Positions 1-5,430 of a stretch of DNA of 6,380 bases are shown one piece after another (the stretch's first letter is position 1; every line of letters starts with the position of its first letter). Location: positions 1 to 6,380 of the forward strand of contig CAUJJY010000159.1 of NCBI GenBank assembly GCA_963205155.1, given 5' to 3'. This DNA comes from Candidatus Zixiibacteriota bacterium. Lineage in GTDB: Bacteria; Zixibacteria; MSB-5A5; CAIYYT01. The translations under genes and the position numbers were made by a program. Under the pieces are notes generated by a model. The model searched no databases. It had not been told where the DNA came from and worked only from the letters and a program-made list of their open reading frames with translations.

Positions 1-1077
1 CAGGGCATCGGGAGTATGTGCATAGTCGATCAATCCCGTAAAGGGCTGGCCAATAGAGACCTTTTGTGCGCGCCCATGAACATGACTGCGCGAACTCAAC
101 CCCTTGGCGATCAAAGACGGCTCTATTCCGCTGGCAACCGCGCAAGCAGCCGCACACAGGGCGTTTTCGATATTGAATCGGCCGAGAAGCTGCAAGTGCA
201 CATGCTCGTTGCCAAGCGGCGTGATTAACGTGAAGCTCGAACCATCGGTCGACATCACCAGATCTTCCAACCGCACATCGGCGCTGGGGTCGCTGGTGGA
301 AAACGTCAGGTGCGAAGACCGGACGCGCCGCATCACGTAGTTGAAACTTGGATCATCGAGATTGAGCACCGCCCACTTGTCTTTGCCCTCAACGAGATCA
401 AGAATGTGAGCTTTGGCGTTACGATAGCTTTCAAGTGTCTTATGGTAATCGAAATGGTCTTGCGTGATATTGCTGATCGCAACCACTTGAAACGCCAGTT
501 CTTCGACACGGTACATTGCCAAAGCGTGCGAGGAGACCTCGGCCGCAACATAACGGACACCCTCATTGACCATGATAGTCAACAGGCGTTCCAGTTCCAG
601 CGGACCGGGCGTGGTATTGAGCGCCTCAAATGAGTGCTTGGCTGTGTAATATCCCAGCGTGCCGATCACTCCGACGGGGCTGTTGCGTTGTTCAAAGATT
701 GATTTCAGCAGCCAGGTAATCGTGGTTTTGCCGTTCGTGCCGGTGACTCCGATCAACTTCAGTTTGCGACTCGGGTGATCGTAGTAGCGTGCCGCAATTC
801 TCGCGATAGCACGACGGATATCGCTCACCTTGGCGCGGCACTTGACATTAGCCTGAACGTCGCCAGGCGAGACAATTGCCGTGGCGCCGCGGGCGACCGC
901 TTCATTGATGTATTTCAGTCCGTCGTCGGCAAACCCGGGACTGGCCACGAAGACATCATTGGCTTCGATCAATCTGCTGTCCACTTCCACCTTGTTGATT
1001 TCAATCTCGGGATCGCCGCTGATGACGACATCGCTAAGTCCCTGCACCAGTTCACCAAACTTCACGGCCGTTTCCAT
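1..1077 (-). CDS. murE: UDP-N-acetylmuramoyl-tripeptide synthetase MurE (C-terminus cut by window edge)
   Basis: MurE is a cytoplasmic ATP-dependent Mur ligase that adds the third amino acid (meso-DAP or lysine) to UDP-MurNAc-L-Ala-D-Glu. I translated 359 codons from the ATG at 1077; the family is usually about 480-500 residues, so roughly a quarter is missing to the left. Visible in order: an N-terminal Mur domain with DVFVASPG (41-48); the P-loop GVTGTNGKTT (110-119); substrate-binding NTTPG (154-158); EVSSHAL (180-186); SNITQDHFDYH (202-212); K222 in YRNAKAHIL, at the position of the carbamylated Mur-ligase lysine; LGRFNIENAL (298-307); and DYAHTPDAL (351-359), which opens the C-terminal domain. 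SSHAL with DYAHTPDAL points to MurE rather than MurC, MurD or MurF. The region that decides DAP or Lys (the DNPR motif in DAP enzymes) is off the window, so specificity is unknown. The ATG lies 3 nt after the ftsI stop with only a weak ribosome site (TAGGAA), which suggests translational coupling. Confidence 0.96.
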   Translation of the reverse strand, partial: METAVKFGELVQGLSDVVISGDPEIEINKVEVDSRLIEANDVFVASPGFADDGLKYINEAVARGATAIVSPGDVQANVKCRAKVSDIRRAIARIAARYYDHPSRKLKLIGVTGTNGKTTITWLLKSIFEQRNSPVGVIGTLGYYTAKHSFEALNTTPGPLELERLLTIMVNEGVRYVAAEVSSHALAMYRVEELAFQVVAISNITQDHFDYHKTLESYRNAKAHILDLVEGKDKWAVLNLDDPSFNYVMRRVRSSHLTFSTSDPSADVRLEDLVMSTDGSSFTLITPLGNEHVHLQLLGRFNIENALCAAACAVASGIEPSLIAKGLSSRSHVHGRAQKVSIGQPFTGLIDYAHTPDAL

Positions 1078-1080
1078 TTC

Positions 1081-3159
1081 CTAATCCACATTGCAGATCA
1101 GCCGCAGACTGCGGGTTGAGGCCAGACTATCCGGAGAAACTTCAATCACCTGCTTCACAAACCCCGACCCCTCGACATCGAAGTCGTATCCCCACACCCG
1201 CACTTGGGCAACAGCGCTGCGCACCGACATTCCAATCAGCTCGGCATACTTCCCGACACTGTCGGGCTCGGCGTTGGTCAGTTGGACGATCAAGCGTTCG
1301 CCTTCCATCAAGATGCTGCCCGGCTTGGGTACCTGGCGGGCGATGATGTCGCCGGAGTTGAGGAAGGTCACATCGAGCGCGATGGTATCGAGGATCTCTT
1401 GAACAGTCGACAGCGTATGCCCCTCCAACTCTGGAACGCGAATCTCGCGCGGAGCAGACTTGGCGTCGTGCGCTGCGAACAACTCCGGTTCGGACAGCTT
1501 CTCTTTGGTCGAAACACGCTCGGCTATTCTGCGAAAAATGCGCGCCGAGGTCATACCGGCATAGTGTAGCGGCTGCGGATCGTCGAGTACGATCACGCCG
1601 ACGGCTATCGGATTCTCGGCAGGAAAATGCCCGGCGAATGTTGAGATATACTTGTTCTGAAAGTAGCCGCCGGTTTCCAGATTCACCTTTTGCGCGGTAC
1701 CAGTCTTGCCCGCGAAGGTGACCACTTTGGATTTGCTGTATTTTGCTGTCCCAGTATCGACAACCGCCTTCATGAACTCTTTGAGTGTCTCGCAGGTTTC
1801 TTTCGAAAGTAGCGTACGCACTTTCGTCGGCGCATGCTGCTGGACGATTTCACCGGTAGGTGCCGTGATCTGCTTGATGATATAGGGCTGATAGAGTGCA
1901 CCTTCAGAACTGACGACGCTGAACGCCGACGCCAACTGCAAAGCCGTTACGCCGATACCGTGTCCCATCGCGAACTGCGACGTGAAGAAATCCGACCACT
2001 TGTTGGGTTCGCGCATTAGTCCGGGCATCTCGCCGGGCATATCGATTCCGGAGCGCATACCGAAGCCAAAGTACTTGGCGTATTTGTAGAGCATCTTATT
2101 GCCGAGTTTGCAGGCGACACGGGCGGTACCGATGTTTGACGAGAAGGTGAAGATATTCCGAACCGGCAATCGACCCCATTTCTTGTCGTCGTGGATCCAC
2201 TTACCGGAAAACTGCGCCTTGCCGCCGCCGCAATCAAACTCGTCATATGGCTTCGAACTGCCCTCTTCCAGCGCCGCCGCTATTGCAATCAGCTTAAATA
2301 CCGAACCGGGTTCAAAGACATCGGCGATCGCTTCGTTCTTTTGCGTGGCCGCGCTCTTGGAGTAAGGGTAGTAGGACGCCATCGCCAGAATTGCACCGTC
2401 GCTCGGCTTGATAAAGACGGCGATCCCTGACTGCGCGGAAAACGTATCAACGCCGTTCTTCAATTCTTGTTCAACGATCGCCTGCCAGTCGAGATCGATC
2501 GTGAGCTGAACATCATTGCCGTTGCGCGGATCAACCAAATCCTTGCTGGCGACGCGGTAAATTTTGCCGACGGCGTCTCGCTCGACTCGTGTCTTGCCGG
2601 GCGTGCCGTTTAGGACATCGTTAAGGGCATACTCCAGACCGGAAATGCCCTGATTCTCGGTATCGACGGTTCCAAGCAGATCACGGCCAAGGGTTTCGCG
2701 CGGATAGTTGCGCTTCATCTCGCGTTGCGAAAAGAGCCCGGGCAGTTTGCGTGCTTCAAGCGCTTCCGCCTTCTCACCATCAAGGCGACGGCAGAGCCAC
2801 GTGAAACTCTCGACCCTGCCCTTGAGTTTGTTGCGCAACTCATTGCGCGAAGTGTTCATGTACGGGGCAACAACATTGGCGATTTCCAGCGCTGCGGCTT
2901 CGTCGGGCGGGTAGGCAAAGAACGATTTCGTCGGGGCATTGCTGGCCAGGGTGCGGCCCTCGGCGTCAAGGACTCGGCCGCGCTGCGCGGGAACTTCAAC
3001 CTCGCCGCGGCTCTGGCTGTTGGCGATAGTGCTGTATTGCTCGCCGTTGACGATTTGAATGTTGATCAGCCGCGCCACAATCGCCAGCCAGACAAACGAA
3101 ACAGTAATGATCAGGGCGTATACGCGACCGCGCGATATGAAAAATCCCTGCGAGTTCAT
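1081..3159 (-). CDS. ftsI: FtsI/PBP3-like class B penicillin-binding protein with C-terminal PASTA domains
   Basis: This is a septal peptidoglycan DD-transpeptidase that cross-links stem peptides at the division site, anchored in the inner membrane with its catalytic part outside the cytoplasm. The 692-residue product has one N-terminal membrane helix (about 14-31) and a PBP dimerisation domain opening with QRGRVLDAEG (59-68). The transpeptidase domain (about 220-550) has the complete catalytic set: SVFK with Ser286/Lys289, SSN (340-342) and KTGT (485-488). Two C-terminal PASTA-type segments follow. The first (about 572-629) has the typical VPELEG start and PKPG turn; the second (about 637-692) is more divergent. 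E. coli FtsI lacks PASTA domains, while Gram-positive PBP2X/SpoVD and many Bacteroidetes-type FtsI proteins have them. The ATG overlaps the ftsL stop (ATGA, 3159-3156). No strong ribosome site sits at normal spacing, so translation is probably coupled to ftsL. Its place between ftsL and murE supports FtsI over an elongation PBP2. Confidence 0.96.
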   Translation of the reverse strand: MNSQGFFISRGRVYALIITVSFVWLAIVARLINIQIVNGEQYSTIANSQSRGEVEVPAQRGRVLDAEGRTLASNAPTKSFFAYPPDEAAALEIANVVAPYMNTSRNELRNKLKGRVESFTWLCRRLDGEKAEALEARKLPGLFSQREMKRNYPRETLGRDLLGTVDTENQGISGLEYALNDVLNGTPGKTRVERDAVGKIYRVASKDLVDPRNGNDVQLTIDLDWQAIVEQELKNGVDTFSAQSGIAVFIKPSDGAILAMASYYPYSKSAATQKNEAIADVFEPGSVFKLIAIAAALEEGSSKPYDEFDCGGGKAQFSGKWIHDDKKWGRLPVRNIFTFSSNIGTARVACKLGNKMLYKYAKYFGFGMRSGIDMPGEMPGLMREPNKWSDFFTSQFAMGHGIGVTALQLASAFSVVSSEGALYQPYIIKQITAPTGEIVQQHAPTKVRTLLSKETCETLKEFMKAVVDTGTAKYSKSKVVTFAGKTGTAQKVNLETGGYFQNKYISTFAGHFPAENPIAVGVIVLDDPQPLHYAGMTSARIFRRIAERVSTKEKLSEPELFAAHDAKSAPREIRVPELEGHTLSTVQEILDTIALDVTFLNSGDIIARQVPKPGSILMEGERLIVQLTNAEPDSVGKYAELIGMSVRSAVAQVRVWGYDFDVEGSGFVKQVIEVSPDSLASTRSLRLICNVD

Positions 3160-3716
3160 CTGCCCGTTTTGCCCGTTCCTTTTTTCTTCGTAGTTGGTTT
3201 CTTGGCGACGGGCTTTGACTTCTTAGCAGTGGTCGAAGACTTTGACACGGATTTCTTGGACGTTGACTTGGATTTGACAGCAGTCTGATTCTCCTTCTTC
3301 GCGGGAGCGGCTACGACTGCCGCTTTCGCGGTGTCCTGCTGCGGAGCCTTGGGTTGGTGCACGACGGCTTTGGCGAATTGCGCTTCGCGCAATGGCAGCA
3401 TCGCCAGTTGATTGCGGGCGATCGATTCGATGTTCTCTATCGACGACAAGTATTCGACTTCATTCTGCAGTGACTGGATCCGTTCCTTCAACAGCCCGAC
3501 GCGCAACTTGCGTTGCGAGTGTTCATCGGCAAGTTGGAGCGTGTACACTCTCTGCCAGACAAACATGTAGGCGAAGATCAACGCCAGCGCCAGCAAACCA
3601 AATGAACCCAATACAAAAGTGCGGCGTTGCCGTTTCTTCTGCTCTTTTTGTTCTGTCCAGCTTGTCTTCTGCATAATTAAATGTGTGAGGCGGTCAGCCA
3701 GTCCTTGGCCGACCAC
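3156..3716 (-). CDS. ftsL: FtsL-like divisome protein with a lysine-rich C-terminal tail
   Basis: This is a bitopic division protein expected to pair with FtsB/DivIC and help activate the FtsWI synthase. The call rests on position (between rsmH and ftsI) and architecture, because FtsL sequences are poorly conserved. From the GTG at 3716 it has 186 residues. A basic cytoplasmic stretch (KKRQRR, 27-32) precedes one membrane helix (about 34-55), giving an N-in topology. A leucine/charge-patterned coiled coil follows (about 58-95), then the FtsL/DivIC-like end IESIARNQLAML (96-107). After this comes an unusual tail: residues 140-186 hold 16 lysines and one acidic residue among Ser, Thr, Ala and Pro. 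The topology puts this tail outside the cytoplasm. FtsL proteins are usually about 90-120 residues, so the tail explains the extra length. The GTG start is preferred over the ATG at 3674 because GAGGA (3727-3723) lies 6 nt before it, while the ATG has no ribosome site. The stop overlaps the ftsI ATG. Confidence 0.85.
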   Translation of the reverse strand: MVGQGLADRLTHLIMQKTSWTEQKEQKKRQRRTFVLGSFGLLALALIFAYMFVWQRVYTLQLADEHSQRKLRVGLLKERIQSLQNEVEYLSSIENIESIARNQLAMLPLREAQFAKAVVHQPKAPQQDTAKAAVVAAPAKKENQTAVKSKSTSKKSVSKSSTTAKKSKPVAKKPTTKKKGTGKTGR

Positions 3717-3722
3717 CTCACG

Positions 3723-3727
3723 TCCTC
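3723..3727 (-). promoter_or_regulatory. ftsL ribosome binding site overlapping the rsmH stop codon
   Basis: The sequence TGAGGACGTGAGGTG contains the rsmH stop (TGA, 3728-3726), a GAGGA ribosome site (3727-3723) built from that stop, a 6-nt spacer and the ftsL GTG (3716-3714). This spacing decides the ftsL start and suggests coupling of ftsL translation to rsmH termination. Confidence 0.7.
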
Positions 3728-4634
3728 AAGAGGTTCCCAGCTTCGCAGCCGCACGCAACCTTGCGCTCCGAGAGCGCTGATTTTTCGATATCTCCGCTTC
3801 GCCCGGCATAATTGCCTTGCGAGTAATTCGTTTAAGTTGAGGTACTCTGCCGCAAACACACACCGGAACCCGGGGCGGACAGATGCAGGGGTTCTCCTGT
3901 GCCACGAAGAACTGCTTGACGGCGCGGTCTTCAAGCGAATGGAAACTGATCACCGCCAGCACGCCGTCGACTCGCAGATATTCCACGATTTTCGGCAACA
4001 CGTTCTGCAATTGCTCCAGCTCATCATTGACCCAGATGCGCAACGCCTGCCATATTTGCGAAAGTCCCTGTTTCGTTTTTTCACGTTTCAACAATGGAGT
4101 CACTACCGAGACCAGATCGCCCACCGTCGTCAGTTGTCCGGCGTCAGCGGCCGCAATAATCGCCTGGGCAATGCGCCGCGGGCGATCGACCTCGCCAAAT
4201 TCGCGCAGAATTATGGTCAACTCATCGATTGAAACTTGCCGCAGCTTCGCAGCGAGCGGTTGACCGGAAGTATTGTCAAATCGCAGATCAAGTGCATCGT
4301 GCGATGCCTGATGTGCAAAGCCCCGATTTGAATGCTCCAATTGGTCGGATGATAGCCCCAGATCCAACAGCGCAAAATCAATCTTCCCCTTCTCGGCTTC
4401 GCCCAGATGCAAATCAAAATTCGCGTACGAATCGTGCACCAGACGCAGCTGTTGATTATACGCCTGGAGCCGCTGACGGGTTTTCCCCAATGCATCAACG
4501 TCCCTGTCGAAGCCGATCACTTGCGCTGCCTCTCCCAATAGTTTTAAAATTGCTTCTGTATGACCGCCGCTGCCGACGGTAAAATCTACCACTAATCTTG
4601 CGCCAACCGGCACTAGGGACAGTACTTCGTCCAC
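3726..4634 (-). CDS. rsmH: 16S rRNA (cytosine(1402)-N(4))-methyltransferase RsmH (MraW); true start unclear
   Basis: RsmH is a cytoplasmic SAM-dependent enzyme that N4-methylates C1402 in the decoding centre of 16S rRNA. From the GTG at 4634 there are 302 codons. Visible motifs: the SAM-binding loop VDFTVGSGGH (16-25); acidic FDRD (42-45); LLDLGLSSDQL (89-99); NRGF (103-106); LDLRFD (115-120); QALRIWVNDEL (196-206); ISFHSLEDRAVK (229-240); a CxCPP...CxCG cluster (250-262) found in many RsmH proteins; and the C-terminal RSRSARLRAA (287-296). The core is intact and family-like. The start is a problem. The conserved HTPVL strand that opens RsmH is encoded in frame at 4649-4635, just upstream of this GTG, yet no ATG, GTG or TTG lies between it and the in-frame stop TAG at 4688-4686. 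The GTG at 4634 also lacks a ribosome site. I give the first canonical start, but the real protein probably begins further upstream. Confidence 0.93.
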   Translation of the reverse strand: MDEVLSLVPVGARLVVDFTVGSGGHTEAILKLLGEAAQVIGFDRDVDALGKTRQRLQAYNQQLRLVHDSYANFDLHLGEAEKGKIDFALLDLGLSSDQLEHSNRGFAHQASHDALDLRFDNTSGQPLAAKLRQVSIDELTIILREFGEVDRPRRIAQAIIAAADAGQLTTVGDLVSVVTPLLKREKTKQGLSQIWQALRIWVNDELEQLQNVLPKIVEYLRVDGVLAVISFHSLEDRAVKQFFVAQENPCICPPRVPVCVCGRVPQLKRITRKAIMPGEAEISKNQRSRSARLRAAAKLGTS

Positions 4635-4679
4635 GAGGACGGGAGTATGCGTCGGGCTATTCGCGTTTTCCGAACAGAT
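4635..4679 (-). other. In-frame upstream extension of rsmH encoding HTPVL without a canonical start codon
   Basis: Reading upstream of the 4634 GTG in the same frame gives ICSENANSPTHTPVL, which continues into VDEVLSL. HTPVLxDEVL matches the family's N-terminal motif (HTTVLLDEAV in E. coli), so this stretch should be translated. It overlaps the last 8 codons of mraZ in another frame. The frame closes at TAG 4688-4686. The only near-cognate starts are ATC (4679-4677), which follows AGG (4691-4689) by 9 nt, and ACG (4652-4650). What is seen is the encoded motif and the absent start. Which initiation route is used is unknown. Confidence 0.6.
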
Positions 4680-5109
4680 TTTCGACTACCTGTTCCACAG
4701 TCATCGGGAATGACTGCTCGTACTCTTTGTAACGCTGCTCGTTCCAAAGCTCGATTCGTTCGCGTACACCCAGAATCAGAACCTGCTTGTCAATTCCCGC
4801 ATATTCCAACAAATGCTTGGGAATCGTGATGCGTCCCTGTGAGTCCGGTATGCCTTCTGCCGAGTTCGAATAGAGGAAGCGTTTGAGAAAACGTTCTTGC
4901 TTGGAGTCCATTGCCGACTCCGGTGCAAGTTTTTCGGTGAATTTGCGGAATTCGGCGTCCGAATAGAGATCCAAACAGCCGTCAACATTGAGGGTCACGA
5001 AGAATTTGTCAGAACCTTGGGCCGTAGCAATCGCTCGATACTTAGCGGGAATGGCAATGCGCCCCTTCCCGTCGATTGCGACGGTCTGTTTTCCTGTAAA
5101 ATCCAACAA
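4657..5109 (-). CDS. mraZ: Transcriptional regulator MraZ
   Basis: MraZ is a DNA-binding regulator of the dcw cluster with two SpoVT/AbrB-like half-repeats that form ring oligomers; in E. coli it represses its own promoter. With the TTG start at 5109 the product is 150 residues, the usual family length. The first half-repeat carries AIDGKGRIAIPAKYR (11-25) and the second PDSQGRITIPKHLL (88-101), each with the DxxGRixIP signature. The C-terminal part has the typical VLILGVRERIELW (110-122). The frame is open upstream to a TTG at 5187. That codon is the start of the -35 box TTGACA, and its use would add 26 residues with no family counterpart. TTG 5109 is preferred because GGAGGG (5120-5115) precedes it by 5 nt; the adjacent TTG at 5106 is nearly as good. 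The stop TAG (4659-4657) overlaps the upstream rsmH frame. First gene of the cluster. Confidence 0.94.
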   Translation of the reverse strand: MLDFTGKQTVAIDGKGRIAIPAKYRAIATAQGSDKFFVTLNVDGCLDLYSDAEFRKFTEKLAPESAMDSKQERFLKRFLYSNSAEGIPDSQGRITIPKHLLEYAGIDKQVLILGVRERIELWNEQRYKEYEQSFPMTVEQVVENLFGKRE

Positions 5110-5114
5110 ATCGA

Positions 5115-5120
5115 CCCTCC
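5115..5120 (-). promoter_or_regulatory. mraZ ribosome binding site (decides a TTG start)
   Basis: GGAGGG on the minus strand lies 5 nt before TTG 5109-5107 and 8 nt before TTG 5106-5104. No comparable site precedes the longer reading. It fixes a rare-type start codon that yields the usual MraZ N-terminus. Confidence 0.75.
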
Positions 5121-5133
5121 GAAACCGGAACTT

Positions 5134-5239
5134 CCCCAATATTCCCCTCGACTCACCAAAAGTATTGTCAAACACCCCACTTGTCAAGCAAAAAACCCCA
5201 TTTAACCCGCGAAAATTCTATCGGATAGCAAAGCCCCCA
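5134..5239 (-). promoter_or_regulatory. Four TGGGG motifs around the mraZ promoter, candidate MraZ operator
   Basis: On the minus strand TGGGG occurs at 5239-5235, 5200-5196, 5179-5175 and 5138-5134, with first-base spacings of 39, 21 and 41. E. coli MraZ binds direct TGGGN repeats separated by 5 nt upstream of its own gene. Here the motif is the same, but the period is about 20 or 40 bp rather than 10, so all four would sit on roughly one face of the helix. The motif and location are seen; binding by MraZ is inferred. Confidence 0.35.
5159..5187 (-). promoter_or_regulatory. Sigma-70-type promoter for the mraZ/dcw operon
   Basis: A perfect -35 hexamer TTGACA (5187-5182) is separated by exactly 17 nt from TACTTT (5164-5159), a moderate -10 with 3 of 6 consensus bases. 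Transcription would start near 5152, leaving a leader of about 40 nt before the mraZ ribosome site and TTG. A second TTGACA (5171-5166) has no reasonable -10 at 17 nt. A TGGGG motif lies in the spacer, where a repressor would block polymerase. The position is as expected for the main dcw promoter. Confidence 0.6.
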
Positions 5240-5259
5240 CAGGTGTAGGGCTTACACCT
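5231..5259. repeat. Two overlapping inverted repeats upstream of the mraZ promoter
   Basis: AGGTGTA (5241-5247) and TACACCT (5253-5259) form a perfect 7-bp dyad around GGGCT. AAGCCC (5231-5236) and GGGCTT (5248-5253) form a second 6-bp dyad with an 11-nt loop. The two share base 5253 and interleave, so they cannot both form in one strand. Neither is followed by a clear T-run on either strand, so a terminator is unlikely. The dyad could be an operator for the divergent gene or for mraZ; function unknown. Confidence 0.45.
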
Positions 5260-5430
5260 CTTTCGACCACTATTTCATTGATTCAGGTTGAGACGATTTC
5301 AGCTCATCAGGAAAGTTGCTCTGCTAAGTCAATGTTTGGCAATGTGATGGAAACTGAAGTGTTGAACAGTTCCATCGGCACGGTCTTTGCCCAAATATGG
5401 TCGGCAGAATTGAGTTTTTTGGCGGGTAAA

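Larger units (their letters stand above)
5110..5430. other. Divergent intergenic region between mraZ and the C25 peptidase gene
   Basis: This 320-nt region holds the mraZ leader and promoter, the TGGGG motifs and the inverted repeats on the left half. In the right half (about 5260-5430), upstream of the plus-strand peptidase, I see no convincing -35/-10 pair, RNA gene or repeat. The plus-strand peptidase frame stays open back to 5206, with in-frame ATGs at 5332 and 5347. These would bury the signal peptide and are not preferred. Confidence 0.6.

Noticed and set aside
310..633. 107-codon plus-strand open frame at the left edge
   Set aside because: It is antisense to MurE, whose motifs run unbroken through this region.
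3161..3178. Tandem 9-bp repeat (TGCCCGTTT/TGCCCGTTC)
   Set aside because: It is simply the repeated Thr-Gly-Lys/Arg codons at the end of the low-complexity FtsL tail, with only two copies.
2725..3288. 187-codon plus-strand open frame opposite ftsI and ftsL
   Set aside because: It lies antisense to two well-supported genes, has no recognisable domain or ribosome site, and its composition follows from the opposite strand's codon use.
3681..4232. 183-codon plus-strand open frame opposite rsmH
   Set aside because: It is antisense to RsmH coding sequence with intact family motifs; no domain or start signal supports it.
5241..5259. Rho-independent terminator at the AGGTGTA/TACACCT hairpin
   Set aside because: The stem is short, no T-run follows on either strand, and both flanking genes point away from it, so no transcript needs to end here.
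5332..5430. Longer start for the C25 peptidase at in-frame ATG 5332 or 5347
   Set aside because: It would place 28-33 extra residues before a textbook signal peptide that starts exactly at ATG 5431.
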